This document shows, one piece after another, positions 7,417-15,826 of a stretch of 64,000 nucleotides of DNA (position 1 is the first letter of the stretch; the number at the start of each line of letters is the position of its first letter). Under the pieces are notes generated by a model. It ran no database searches. It worked only from the letters and a program-made list of their open reading frames with translations, and was not told the origin of the DNA. A program made the translations under genes and the position numbers. Source of the stretch: DATBSL01 sp964561785 (GTDB lineage: Bacteria; Acidobacteriota; Vicinamibacteria; Fen-336); NCBI GenBank assembly GCA_964561785.1, contig CAZLRF010000003.1, forward strand, positions 62,001 to 126,000. The letters run 5' to 3'.

Positions 7417-8601
7417 CTAGGTCCCGGCCGCGAGCCGGCGCTGCTGCGCGCGGGTCGCCTCGAGGTGGGCCGCGACCTCGGCGAGCGAGTCCCCGCCCGC
7501 CTTCTCGAGCACCGCGTCGGCGAGGACGAGGGCGAGCATGGCCTCGGCCACGACGCCCGCCGCGGGCACCACGCAGGTGTCGCTCCGCTCGACCGAGGCC
7601 TTCTGCGCCTCCTTGGTGGCGAGGTCCACCGAGCGCAGGGCCACGAGGAGGGTGGGGATGGGCTTCACGACGGCGAAGGCCCGCACCTCCTCGCCGTTCG
7701 TGACCCCGCCTTCGAGCCCCCCCGCGCGGTTCGTGGGCCGCTCGAGGCCCCGTGCCTCGCTCCAGAGGATCTCGTCGTGGAAGAGCGAGCCGCGCGTCTC
7801 GGCTCCCGCGAAGCCGTCCCCCACCGCCACCGCCTTCACCGCGTGGATCGACATGAGGGCCTGGGCGATTCGCCCGTCGAGCCTGCGGTCCCACTGTGCG
7901 AACGACCCGAGCCCGGGGGGAACGCCGCGGGCCACGACCTCGACCGTCCCCCCGACGGTGTCCCCGTCCTTCTTCGCGCGGTCGATCTCCGCGACCATCG
8001 CCTCGCCCGCCGCGGGGTCCACGCAGCGGACCGGGCTGTCGTCGACCCCGTCCATCGTCTCCCAGGGCACCCTCCCCGCGGGCAGGGCGGCTCCCCCGAT
8101 GCGGACGACGTGGCTGCGGACCTCGATGCCGAGCTCGCGCAGGAGAGACCGCGCGAGGGCGCCCGCGGCCACCCGCGAGGTGGTCTCCCGCGCGCTCGCG
8201 CGCTCGAGCACGTTGCGCAGGTCGCTCGTCCCGTACTTCAGGGCGCCCGCGAGGTCGGCGTGGCCCGGCCGGGGATAGCGCAGGCGGCGGCGCTCGCGGG
8301 CGGCCTCGGGCTGCGGGTCGGGCGACATGACGTCTCTCCAGCTCTCGTGGTCCCGGTTGCGCACGACGAGGGCCACCGGGCTGCCGAGGGTGAGCCCGTG
8401 CCGGACGCCCGAGACGATCTCCGCGGAGTCCGTCTCGATCTTCATGCGGCCGCCGCGGCCGTAGCCGCCCTGTCGGCGGCGCAGGTCGCGGTCGATCTCG
8501 TCGCGCGACACGGGAACGCCCGCGGGGAGCCCGTCGACGATCACGCTGAGGCCGGGCCCGTGGGACTCGCCGGCGGTGAGGAATCGCAGCACGCGCGACA
8601 T
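7417..8601 (-). CDS. aroC: Chorismate synthase
   Basis: 394 residues. Final step of the shikimate pathway: EPSP to chorismate, using reduced FMN. Signature motifs: FLTAGESHGPGLSVIVDG, RRQGGYGRGGRMKIETD, YPRPGHADLAGALKYG and ERASARETTSRVAAG. The ATG at 8601 is listed, but the GTG three codons in (8592) gives the more typical N-terminus MLRFLTAGESHG and coincides with the start site expected from the upstream promoter. No Shine-Dalgarno sequence is visible for either. First gene of the long minus-strand operon. Confidence 0.95.
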   Translation of the reverse strand: MSRVLRFLTAGESHGPGLSVIVDGLPAGVPVSRDEIDRDLRRRQGGYGRGGRMKIETDSAEIVSGVRHGLTLGSPVALVVRNRDHESWRDVMSPDPQPEAARERRRLRYPRPGHADLAGALKYGTSDLRNVLERASARETTSRVAAGALARSLLRELGIEVRSHVVRIGGAALPAGRVPWETMDGVDDSPVRCVDPAAGEAMVAEIDRAKKDGDTVGGTVEVVARGVPPGLGSFAQWDRRLDGRIAQALMSIHAVKAVAVGDGFAGAETRGSLFHDEILWSEARGLERPTNRAGGLEGGVTNGEEVRAFAVVKPIPTLLVALRSVDLATKEAQKASVERSDTCVVPAAGVVAEAMLALVLADAVLEKAGGDSLAEVAAHLEATRAQQRRLAAGT

Positions 8602-8628
8602 CGTGGAGCACGCATTCCGTGCTGTCAA
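8600..8628 (-). promoter_or_regulatory. Putative aroC promoter overlapping the start codon
   Basis: A perfect -35 TTGACA (8623-8628) is followed after 17 bases by CACGAT (8600-8605), which overlaps the annotated ATG. Transcription would then begin near 8592, exactly at the in-frame GTG. That suggests a leaderless aroC mRNA. A small inverted repeat (GCACG-CATTC-CGTGC, 8608-8622) fills the spacer. The -10 is weak; the inference rests on the exact -35 and the spacing. Confidence 0.45.
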
Positions 8629-8707
8629 GGAACGAGCGGCTGTGACGCTTCGGGTTGTGTGACAGGGCGCGAGCAGGCGTGCGATGCGGCGCCGTAGCCT
8701 CCCGCTG

Positions 8708-8731
8708 CGCGCGGGGGACACGTCCCGCGCG
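8708..8731. other. Stem-loop upstream of the sigma-54 activator
   Basis: Perfect 8-bp arms CGCGCGGG and CCCGCGCG around an 8-base loop (GGACACGT), ending 26 bases before the regulator's ATG and 15 bases before its AGGAGGG ribosome site. There is no T-run. It could be a dyad operator or a leader hairpin. Confidence 0.3.
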
Positions 8732-8757
8732 GTCGCCTGGACAAGCAGGAGGGACGG

Positions 8758-9720
8758 ATGCAGAGCGGGAAGGTGGCCCTCGCCGGCCTGCTCGGACGGT
8801 GCGCGGCGATGGAGCGCCTGAGGCGGGACCTCGAGCAGCTCGGTCCGAGCGGGCTGCGGGTGCACGTGTTCGGGGAGACGGGCACGGGCAAGGAGAAGGT
8901 CGCGCGGGCGCTGCACGATCTGTCGCCCCGCGCCGGCCGGCCGTTCGTGCCGGTGAACGCCGCCGGCTTCGGGGACGAGCTGTTCGCGGCGGAGCTGTTC
9001 GGCCACGCGCGGGGAGCGTACACGGGCGCTCTCGCCGCCCGCGACGGCTACGTCGCCGCCGCGGAGGGGGGCACGCTGTTCATCGACGAGGTCGCGGAGC
9101 TCTCGCCGGTCGCGCAGGCCCGCCTCCTGCGCTTCTTGCAGGAGGGCGAGTACCAGCGGCTCGGGGACACGGCCCCTCGACGCGCGGACGTGCGGGTCCT
9201 GAGCGCGACGAACGTGGATCTCGCCGAGCGCGTGCGGGAGGGTCGCTTCCGCGCGGACCTGTGGTTCCGCCTCAAGGACGACCTCGTCGTCGTGCCCCCG
9301 TTGCGCGAGCGGGGCGAGGACGTGCTCCTCCTCGCCCGGCACTTCCTGCGCGAGTCGGCGGCGAGGCGGGGCGAACGCCCGACCGCCCTCGCCGACGACG
9401 CGGTCCGTGCCCTCGTGGACTACGGGTGGCCGGGCAACGTGCGCCAGCTCGAGAGCGAGATGCAGCGGCTGGCCGTGCGGGCCGCGAGTCGGACCGCCTC
9501 CCGAGAGGACCTCTCGCCCGAGGTCCGGGGCCGGCGGGCGTCGCCCGCCCCGCCGTGTCGGCTGCGGGCGGAGCTGCGGGAGCGCGAGGTCGAGCTGGTG
9601 CGCGACGCCCTCGCGCGCCACGACGGCATTCTCGCTCGGGCCGCGGCCGAGCTCGGCATCACGCGCCAGTCGCTGTGGGCCAAGGTGAGGCGGCTGGGGC
9701 TCGCGGGGGAGGGGGCGTGA
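8758..9720 (+). CDS. Sigma-54-dependent transcriptional activator without a receiver domain
   Basis: 320 residues, almost entirely AAA+ domain. Walker A is GETGTGKE (residues 39-46). The sigma-54 contact loop is GAYTGA (86-91) rather than the usual GAFTGA. Walker B is TLFIDE, followed by FRADLWFRL and PPLRERGEDV. A Fis-type helix-turn-helix lies at about 288-312 (ILARAAAELGITRQSLWAKV). There is no N-terminal response-regulator or sensory domain, as in PspF-like activators, so control must be by a partner protein or by expression. AGGAGGG precedes the ATG by 4 bases. Neighbours (AmpG-like transporter, ECF sigma) hint at an envelope-stress role. Confidence 0.88.
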   Translation: MQSGKVALAGLLGRCAAMERLRRDLEQLGPSGLRVHVFGETGTGKEKVARALHDLSPRAGRPFVPVNAAGFGDELFAAELFGHARGAYTGALAARDGYVAAAEGGTLFIDEVAELSPVAQARLLRFLQEGEYQRLGDTAPRRADVRVLSATNVDLAERVREGRFRADLWFRLKDDLVVVPPLRERGEDVLLLARHFLRESAARRGERPTALADDAVRALVDYGWPGNVRQLESEMQRLAVRAASRTASREDLSPEVRGRRASPAPPCRLRAELREREVELVRDALARHDGILARAAAELGITRQSLWAKVRRLGLAGEGA

Positions 9721-9757
9721 GCGGTGCTATCCTCGCGCGCCGGCGAAGGGAGAGCGG

Positions 9758-11317
9758 GTGAGCGCGAGCGAGGGCGGCGGTTTCGCCGCGGGGATGCGGC
9801 GGGTGGCGGGGAGCTGGCGCCTCGGCTCGGTCGTCCTGCTGTCCTTCTCCTCGGGCCTGCCGCTGGGCCTCGTGTGGCTCGCCATCCCCGCGTGGATGGC
9901 CCGCGAGGGCGTCGACATCAAGCTCATCGGCCTCTTCACCCTGGCCCAGGCCCCGTGGTCGTTCAAGCTGCTGTGGTCGCCGTCCATGGACCGCTACCCG
10001 CTCCCTCTGCTCGGGCGCAAGCGGGGGTGGATCCTCGCCGGCCAGGCGGGTCTCCTCGCCACGACGCTCTGGCTCGCCGGCGCCGCCCGCCACCCCGAGG
10101 CGATCTGGGTCATCGGGGCTCTCGCGCTCGCGATCGCGTTCGCCTCGGCGACCCAGGACATCGCGATCGACGCCTACGCGGTCGAGACCCTGCGACGCGA
10201 GGAGCTGGGGTTCGCCTCCGGCGCCCGCACCGCGTTCTATCGCTTCGCGATGCTGGTGGCGGGTGGGGTCTCGATCACCCTCGCCGCCGAGACCTCGTGG
10301 GTCCTCGTGAACACGCTGCTCGCGCTCCTGTACCTCCCGTTCATGGTGGTGACGTGGCTCGCCCCCGAGCCCGAGGACCTGCCGCCCCCGCCCCGCAGCC
10401 TCAAGGACGCGGTGTGGGGGCCGTTCGTCGGGTTCCTGGCCCAGCACCGCTCGCTCGAGATCCTCGCGTTCGTCGTCCTGTACAAGCTCGGCGACAACCT
10501 GACGCAGTCGCTGACGCGTCCGTTCCTCGTCCAGGCGGGCTTCGACGACTTCGACGTCGGCGTCGCGACCGCCACGATCGGGCAGGCGGCCTCGATCGCG
10601 GGAACGCTCGTGGGCGGGATCCTGACCGACCGAATGGGCCTCGGGCGGGCCCTGTGGGTGTTCGGCTTCTTCCAGCTCGTCTCGAACCTGGGGTACGCGG
10701 TCGTGGCGGAGGTGGGCGTGAACCGCCCGGTGATGTACGCGGCGCAGGCCTTCGAGCTCGGCTCGAGCGGCCTCGGGCAGGGCGCCTTCGGGGTGCTGCT
10801 GATGCGGCTCACGCAGAAGCGCTTCTCCGCCACCCAGTACGCGCTGCTGTCGAGCCTCTTCACGCTGCCGCGCATCCTCGCCGGGCCGGTGTCGGGGGTC
10901 CTCGCCGACCGGCTCGGCTGGCGGGACTTCTTCGTCCTGACCGTGGCCTTCGGCGTTCCCGGCCTGCTGATGCTCGCCCGCTTCGTCCCGTGGGGCGCGC
11001 GCGACGTCGAGTTCGAGGTGAAGGCTCCGTCCTGGGGCCCGCCGCTCGCTCGCCGGGCCCTCGCCTGGCGATCCGTCGCGGGGGGAGCGCTGGCGCTCGC
11101 CGCTGGGCTCGCAGTGATAGGGCTGGTCGGCGCCCTGTCGGGGCTGCGGGCGGGGCGCGGGTTCGCCCTCGGACCCGCCCTCGCCGGCGTCCTGCGCCCG
11201 GCTTCGGTGGGGGAGTGGACGACGACCATCGGCCTCGTGATCCTCGGTGTTCTCGGAGGCGTCGCGACCGCGGCGACCCTCGCCGCCCGCCGGGGTCTCG
11301 CCCCCCGGGGGGAATGA
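9758..11317 (+). CDS. MFS transporter, AmpG-like
   Basis: 519 residues with 12-14 hydrophobic helices. The N-terminal region GSVVLLSFSSGLPLGLVWLAIPAWM, then IGLFTLAQAPWSFKLLWSP and GRKRGWILAGQ, matches the AmpG muropeptide permease pattern (SSGLPL, KxLWAP, GRRRGW). AmpG imports GlcNAc-anhydroMurNAc peptides for recycling. ATQDIAIDAYAVE in helix 4 is also typical of this MFS subgroup. GTG start with GAAGGGAGAG upstream. 37 bases separate it from the sigma-54 activator, so they may be co-transcribed. The substrate is inferred by family only. Confidence 0.78.
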   Translation: MSASEGGGFAAGMRRVAGSWRLGSVVLLSFSSGLPLGLVWLAIPAWMAREGVDIKLIGLFTLAQAPWSFKLLWSPSMDRYPLPLLGRKRGWILAGQAGLLATTLWLAGAARHPEAIWVIGALALAIAFASATQDIAIDAYAVETLRREELGFASGARTAFYRFAMLVAGGVSITLAAETSWVLVNTLLALLYLPFMVVTWLAPEPEDLPPPPRSLKDAVWGPFVGFLAQHRSLEILAFVVLYKLGDNLTQSLTRPFLVQAGFDDFDVGVATATIGQAASIAGTLVGGILTDRMGLGRALWVFGFFQLVSNLGYAVVAEVGVNRPVMYAAQAFELGSSGLGQGAFGVLLMRLTQKRFSATQYALLSSLFTLPRILAGPVSGVLADRLGWRDFFVLTVAFGVPGLLMLARFVPWGARDVEFEVKAPSWGPPLARRALAWRSVAGGALALAAGLAVIGLVGALSGLRAGRGFALGPALAGVLRPASVGEWTTTIGLVILGVLGGVATAATLAARRGLAPRGE

Positions 11318-11346
11318 TCGCCGCCGGCGGGAGTACCATGGTTCGG

Positions 11347-11375
11347 GGAACGTGCCCGGGCCGGGCGGTGTCCAA
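11347..11375 (+). promoter_or_regulatory. ECF-type (RpoE-like) promoter upstream of the ECF sigma gene
   Basis: GGAACGT (11347-11353), 16 bases, then GTCCAA (11370-11375). This closely matches the sigma-E pattern GGAACTT-N15/16-GTCTAA. It lies 28 bases upstream of the ATG of an ECF sigma factor, the classic position for autoregulation. A GGGGGAGG ribosome site follows at about 11388-11396. The sequence match is direct; autoregulation is inferred. Confidence 0.55.
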
Positions 11376-11402
11376 GCCCACGGAGCGGGGGGGAGGATCG
11401 CG

Positions 11403-12026
11403 ATGAGCGCGACCGACGTGCCGCTGGACGCGAAGGCCCTCGCCCCTGCGAGCCCGGAGGGGGAGCTCGTCGCCTCCTGCCGGGCGGGAGACGCCGTCGC
11501 CTTCGCGCGGCTCGTCTCGCTGCACGAGGGGATGGTCGTGAACCTGGCGGCGCGCCTGCTCGGCGACGCCGAGGAGGCGAAGGACGTGGCCCAGGAGGTC
11601 TTCCTCCGGGTGCACCGGATGCTGGGCCGCTTCGAGGGGCGAAGCTCGCTCAGGACGTGGATCTACCGGATCACGGTGAACCAGTGCCACAACCGGCGCC
11701 GGCTCTGGAGCCGCCGCCGCCGGGACCGGGAGCGGGCGCTCGAGGAAGGCCTGCTCGTCACGGGAGAGGCGCGGGAGGACCCGGGCTTCGGCCCGTTCGC
11801 GCAGGCGCTGCGCCGCGAGCGGGCGAGGATCGTCCAGGAGGCGCTTCTCGCGCTGCGCTTCGAGCACCGCACGGTGCTCGTGTTGCGCGAGGTCGAGGGC
11901 CTGACGTGCGAGGAGGTGGCCCGCACCCTCGGGGTGCCCGAGGGCACGGTGAAGAGCCGGCTCTCCCGCGCACGGGAGGCGATGCGGCGGAGGCTCCGGG
12001 GCGTTCTCGAGGAGGTCGTGCGGTGA
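11403..12026 (+). CDS. RNA polymerase sigma factor, ECF (sigma-70 family)
   Basis: 207 residues with only regions 2 and 4. Region 2 (about 25-95) shows LVSLHEGMVVNLAARLLGDAEEAKDVAQEVFLRV and SSLRTWIYRITVNQCHNRRR. Region 4 (about 140-195) shows LRFEHRTVLVLREVEGLTCEEVARTL and GVPEGTVKSRLSRARE. This is RpoE/SigW-like, acting on envelope stress or similar signals. The ATG has an SD GGGGGAGG 6-7 bases upstream. Its stop overlaps the anti-sigma start as GTGA. The putative ECF promoter at 11347 suggests self-activation. Confidence 0.93.
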   Translation: MSATDVPLDAKALAPASPEGELVASCRAGDAVAFARLVSLHEGMVVNLAARLLGDAEEAKDVAQEVFLRVHRMLGRFEGRSSLRTWIYRITVNQCHNRRRLWSRRRRDRERALEEGLLVTGEAREDPGFGPFAQALRRERARIVQEALLALRFEHRTVLVLREVEGLTCEEVARTLGVPEGTVKSRLSRAREAMRRRLRGVLEEVVR

Positions 12027-12736
12027 GGACCTGTGGTGCGGTTCGCGGCCGGCTGTCGTCGTGGATGGACGGGGACCTCGCGCCGGCGCCGGCGCGGGAG
12101 ATCTCCGCCCACCTCGCGGTGTGCCCGGGGTGCGCCCGGGTGGCGGAGGAGCTGCGCGCGGTCTCGGGCCTCGTCGGGACGCTGCCGCGCCTTGGGGCGA
12201 GGGAGCCCGTGGCCCAGCGCGTGCGGGAGCGGATCGAGATCGAGTCCGGGGGCGCGCGGCCGGCCCTCGCGATGCTCTTCCGCGGCTTCGCCGCGGCCCG
12301 GCCCTACATGCTGCCGAGCCTGCTCCCGGCGGGGCTCGTGCTCGTCGCGCTTCTCCTGGGCGTCCTCGCCCTCGACCCGGGACCGCTTCCCGAGGTGCAC
12401 CTCGCCCCCGGGGCGTGGGGGGTCGTGCCCGCCTCGGGCACCGAGCGCAACCCGCTTCTCCCCTCGAACGCGATCGCCGTCCCGCGGGAGACCGAGCGGC
12501 TCGCGCTCGAGGTCCTCGAGGCGGGCCCGGCGGAGGGATCGCTCTTCCTCGAGACGGTCGTCGCACGCGACGGCTCGGTCGCCGGGGTCACGGTGCTCGA
12601 CGGCAGCGCGGAGGAGGCGCTCATCGATGCCCTGCGCCGCCAGCGCTTCGAGCCGGTGCGCTACCGGGGCCGGCCCGTGGCGGTGAGCGTCTACCGCCTC
12701 ATCAGCCGGGTCGACGTCCGGGCGCCCGCGATCTGA
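12023..12736 (+). CDS. Anti-sigma factor with zinc-binding N-terminus and TonB-like C-terminus
   Basis: 237 residues in three parts. The cytoplasmic zinc anti-sigma domain has Cys4 ... His30-x3-Cys34-x2-Cys37 (HLAVCPGC). One membrane helix lies at about 96-117. The periplasmic part (about 160-230) resembles the TonB C-terminal fold: GSLFLETVVARDGSVAGVTVL, LIDALRRQRFEPVRYRGRPV, VSVYRLISRV. The first part should hold the sigma factor at the membrane. The periplasmic end is an unusual sensor candidate. The GTG start was chosen for the 4-base GTGA overlap with the sigma gene. The 3' end overlaps the convergent glycosyltransferase by 35 bases. Confidence 0.8.
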   Translation: MRTCGAVRGRLSSWMDGDLAPAPAREISAHLAVCPGCARVAEELRAVSGLVGTLPRLGAREPVAQRVRERIEIESGGARPALAMLFRGFAAARPYMLPSLLPAGLVLVALLLGVLALDPGPLPEVHLAPGAWGVVPASGTERNPLLPSNAIAVPRETERLALEVLEAGPAEGSLFLETVVARDGSVAGVTVLDGSAEEALIDALRRQRFEPVRYRGRPVAVSVYRLISRVDVRAPAI

Positions 12737-13607
12737 GGGCGCGAGCCGCCTCCACGACCGCGTCGGTCGCGAGGTCCTCGACGCGCCCGCTGACCGGGCG
12801 GAGCGTCGACACCGATGCGCCGAGCGGGGCCCAGACCGCCGGGTCCGTGGAACCGAACAGCGCGAGCGTCGGCGCGCCCGCGGCGGCGGCGAGGTGGCTC
12901 GCGCCGGAGTCGTTGCCGAGGAAGAGGCCGGCTGCGGACAGGGCGGCGGCGACACGCCGCAGGGGCCAGCCCCGGGCGACGAGGGCGTCCGGCGGCGGCG
13001 TGACGTGCGCTTCGGCCGGCCCGAGGACGAGCAGCCAGGGGGCTCCTCGCGTGAGGCGGCGGGCCGCCTCGACGAAGCGTGCAAAGGGCCAGTTCTTGGC
13101 CGGAGAGCCGCTGCCGGGGTGCAACGCGAGGAAGCCCGGGGGCAGAGCGGCCGATGCCGCTCGGACCTCCTCCAGCTCCTCCTCGGTGAACGCGAGGGGC
13201 GGGGGGGCGCCGCGCACGTCGAGGCCGAGCGGGACGAGGACGCGGGCCAGCCATTCGGACGCGTGCGGCCCCCCGGGCGGCGGCGTGGGGTCGTGCGAGA
13301 GCACCCGCGGATGCAGGCGCTCGAGGGCCTCGAGGACGGCCTCGCCGCGCGTCCACGCGACGACGACTCCCGCCGAGGCGATGGCCCGGGCGACGGGGCC
13401 GCCGGTCCTCTCTCCCGCGAGCAGCGCCGCCATCTCCGGGCCGTCCCAGCTCAGGCGCTCGTCCGCCTCGCCCGGCCCCACCAGGGCCTCGCCGGAGGCG
13501 GGCGCGAGCAGGCGCAGGCGGTGGCCCGCCCGGCGCAGGGCGGCGATGGCGCGCCTCAGCAGGACGAGGTCGCCGAGGGCCCCCGCGCGGACGAGAACGA
13601 CGTCCAG
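12702..13607 (-). CDS. Glycosyltransferase family 9 (ADP-heptose:LPS heptosyltransferase-like)
   Basis: About 301 residues with GT-B fold. Key region: LALHPGSGSPAKNWPFARF (nucleotide-sugar binding), LGPAEAH, GLFLGNDSGASHLAAAAGAPTLALFGSTDPAVW (the GT9 D/SGxxHxA..G.P..xLFG motif). The conserved N-terminal strand-loop VVLVRAGALGDLVLL is encoded at about 13560-13601. It has no ATG, GTG or TTG before it after the upstream stop at 13620, so a CTG at 13607 with AGGACGAGG upstream is proposed. The GTG at 13481 would delete the motif. It probably adds heptose or a similar sugar to LPS core. Third gene after the S55 peptidase and propeller protein. Confidence 0.78.
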   Translation of the reverse strand: MDVVLVRAGALGDLVLLRRAIAALRRAGHRLRLLAPASGEALVGPGEADERLSWDGPEMAALLAGERTGGPVARAIASAGVVVAWTRGEAVLEALERLHPRVLSHDPTPPPGGPHASEWLARVLVPLGLDVRGAPPPLAFTEEELEEVRAASAALPPGFLALHPGSGSPAKNWPFARFVEAARRLTRGAPWLLVLGPAEAHVTPPPDALVARGWPLRRVAAALSAAGLFLGNDSGASHLAAAAGAPTLALFGSTDPAVWAPLGASVSTLRPVSGRVEDLATDAVVEAARALRSRAPGRRPG

Positions 13608-13619
13608 CGTCGCCTCGTC

Positions 13620-15824
13620 CTACGGAACGTCCACCCGCGCGGTGGACGCGTTGCCGAGGAGGTCGCTCGCCCGCAGGACCACGGTTCGGCGACCCGGGCC
13701 CGCCGCAGTCGGCAGGGCGATCTCGTAGCTCTCCTCGAGCGAGTCGGCGATGCCGTCCCTCGGGTGGACCTCCTGCCAGCGCCCGCCGTCCACCGCGATC
13801 TCGAGCCGGCGCACAGGGCTCGCGTCGTCGCGCACCACCGCGCGGACGTGCCCGGGCCGGGCCGGGTCGAGGGCGGCCGCGATCGCCGGGGCGGAGTTGT
13901 CGACCTCGAACGAGGGGCTCTCCTCGGACGCGGAGAGGGCGAGGGAGGGCGGGTTCCCGGGGCCGTCCTTCGCGCTGACGCGCAGGACGTAGCGGCCGTT
14001 CGGGACCGTGGCCGTGTCCCAGGTGTAGACGGCTTCGGCGAGGTCCTCGCGCAAGGGGAACCAGCGGTCGTCCCCCGCGGCGCGATACGACACGTCGAAG
14101 AGGAGCGGGTCCCCGTTCGGGTCCTCCGCCTGCCAGGAGAAGGTGCGCAGGCCCCGCTGGATCATCCTGCGGCTGAAGCTCACGGCGGGGGGGGTGCCCG
14201 CGGGCGGCCGCGCGGCGGCCGCGCGATCGCTCAGCGGGTCGACGTCAAGCCCGAGGATCTCCGGCTCGCCGGCGACCGAGATGGGCTTCTGGAAGACCTC
14301 GCCGGCGGGATGCACGGTGATCGCCCGGACGACGGGCGGCAGGTTCCTCTGGAGGTACGCGGCGGAGACGGCGTCGACGCGCGGGCTCGCGCCGTCCCTG
14401 CCGGCCAGGGTGAGGCGGAGCTGGAGGAAGCGGGCCCGCTCGCTGCGGATCGCTTCACCGCCCGCGATCGTCGCCGACCACGGGCTCCACGTCGCGTCCG
14501 GGGTGGCCGTGTTGCCGGCGCGGGTCTCGAGGCGCACCTCGGTGCCGGGCGGCGCCTCGCCCTCCCAGGCGAGCCGGCCCCAGCTCGAGACGACCTCGGC
14601 GTCGCGCGGGCGCGAGACGAACGTGCCCTGGCGCGACACGGAGGCGTCGAGCGCGTGGAGGCGCGAGGGGTTCGACGTGACGAGGACGGCCCCGTCGGCG
14701 GCCGCGACCAGGGCCGTCACCTGCTCGGCGGGAAGGGTCGCGACGAGGGCCCAGCGCCCGTCGGCGCCGACGCGGTAGACCTTGCCCTTGTTTCCGGTGC
14801 CGACGAGGACGCCCTTCTCGGTGAGCGCGGCCGCGTGCGGCACGTCGTCGGGAGAGCTCCAGAGGGTGTCGACCTCGCCGCCGGGCCGCAGGCGCAGGAG
14901 CGCGCCCTTCGGCGGGCCGGCCGGCTGGGCGTCGGTGGCGGCCGAGGAGGGCGTCGCGGAGGCGGCCCCCGGCGCGACGGCGAAGCTCTCGCTGACCGTG
15001 ACCTCGGCGACCACGGCGCCCGTCGGCGGGGCCGCGGGGGCGGGTGCCGCCGGCGCCCGGACAGTCTCGGTCGTCCGACCGTCCACCACCGCCGCGTAGA
15101 GGCTGCCGTCCGTCCCGACCGCGAGGGCCTTCACCTCCCGGAACGCGGAGTCGTGCAGGGCGAAGGACTTCCCGGGGGCGTCGATGCGGAACACGAGACC
15201 CTCGGGGGCCGTCCCCGCGAACACGCGTCCTCTCTCGTCGAGGGCGAGCGCGAGGACGTGGGTCTCGGTGGTCTCGAGCAGGAGCTCGGCCTTGCCGTCG
15301 GCTCCCACCCGGTACACGCGGCCCTCGCCACCGGTGGCGACGATGAGGGCCCCTGTCCGGTCGAAGGCGAGGGCCCAGACGTAGGTCTCGACGGGATCGA
15401 AGACCCGCGTCGCCCGTCCCGCGGCGTCGATCGCGTAGACCGCCCCGTCGGGCGACGTGCCGGCGTACACGCGCCCGTCGGGGGAGACGGCGACCGCGTG
15501 GACCTCGGGCTCCTCGGCGTCGAACAGGACCGCCCCTCGCTCGCCCTCGACCCGCAGGACGCGGCCGTCGTTGCCGGTCCCGACGTAGAGGACGCCCCTC
15601 GCGTCCCGCGCGACGGACCACCCGTTCGGCGCGCCGGTGTCGTGGACGAGACGCGTGGCCGGGCCGAGGCGCAGCCGGCCCTGCGAGTCGACGGCGAGGC
15701 CCTCGAGGTCTCCCTCGAGAAATGCGCGCGCGCCCTCGAGGCGCCAGAAGCGCGGCCCGGCGGCGCCGAGAGGCACGGCGAGGAGGAGCGCGAGCAGGGC
15801 GCCGATGGCTGGAGCACGGGACAT
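13620..15824 (-). CDS. Secreted beta-propeller protein
   Basis: 734 residues. Signal peptide at 1-22 (MSRAPAIGALLALLLAVPLG). About 60-430 carries repeated blades of the type GVLYVGTGNDGRVLRV, GRVYAGTSPDGAVYAI, LIVATGGEGRVYRV, GRVFAGTAPEGLVFRI, GSLYAAVVDG and GVLVGTGNKGKVYRV, spaced about 45 residues. This is NHL/two-component-regulator-like propeller architecture. An Ala/Pro-rich insertion interrupts it at about 250-290. The C-terminal part (about 430-734) is beta-sandwich-like with fibronectin-like phrases (FSWQAEDPNGDPLLFDVSYR, GRYVLRVSAKDG). No catalytic motif is seen. It follows the S55 peptidase by 2 bases, so the two are probably co-translated partners. Confidence 0.72.
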   Translation of the reverse strand: MSRAPAIGALLALLLAVPLGAAGPRFWRLEGARAFLEGDLEGLAVDSQGRLRLGPATRLVHDTGAPNGWSVARDARGVLYVGTGNDGRVLRVEGERGAVLFDAEEPEVHAVAVSPDGRVYAGTSPDGAVYAIDAAGRATRVFDPVETYVWALAFDRTGALIVATGGEGRVYRVGADGKAELLLETTETHVLALALDERGRVFAGTAPEGLVFRIDAPGKSFALHDSAFREVKALAVGTDGSLYAAVVDGRTTETVRAPAAPAPAAPPTGAVVAEVTVSESFAVAPGAASATPSSAATDAQPAGPPKGALLRLRPGGEVDTLWSSPDDVPHAAALTEKGVLVGTGNKGKVYRVGADGRWALVATLPAEQVTALVAAADGAVLVTSNPSRLHALDASVSRQGTFVSRPRDAEVVSSWGRLAWEGEAPPGTEVRLETRAGNTATPDATWSPWSATIAGGEAIRSERARFLQLRLTLAGRDGASPRVDAVSAAYLQRNLPPVVRAITVHPAGEVFQKPISVAGEPEILGLDVDPLSDRAAAARPPAGTPPAVSFSRRMIQRGLRTFSWQAEDPNGDPLLFDVSYRAAGDDRWFPLREDLAEAVYTWDTATVPNGRYVLRVSAKDGPGNPPSLALSASEESPSFEVDNSAPAIAAALDPARPGHVRAVVRDDASPVRRLEIAVDGGRWQEVHPRDGIADSLEESYEIALPTAAGPGRRTVVLRASDLLGNASTARVDVP

Positions 15825-15826
15825 GG

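Noticed and set aside
3877..8697. A 1606-codon open frame antisense to rpe, PASTA, rsmB, fmt, def and aroC
   Set aside because: It runs across several confirmed genes, has Arg/Gly/Pro/Glu low-complexity composition and no recognisable domain. Extreme GC at third codon positions keeps antisense frames open.
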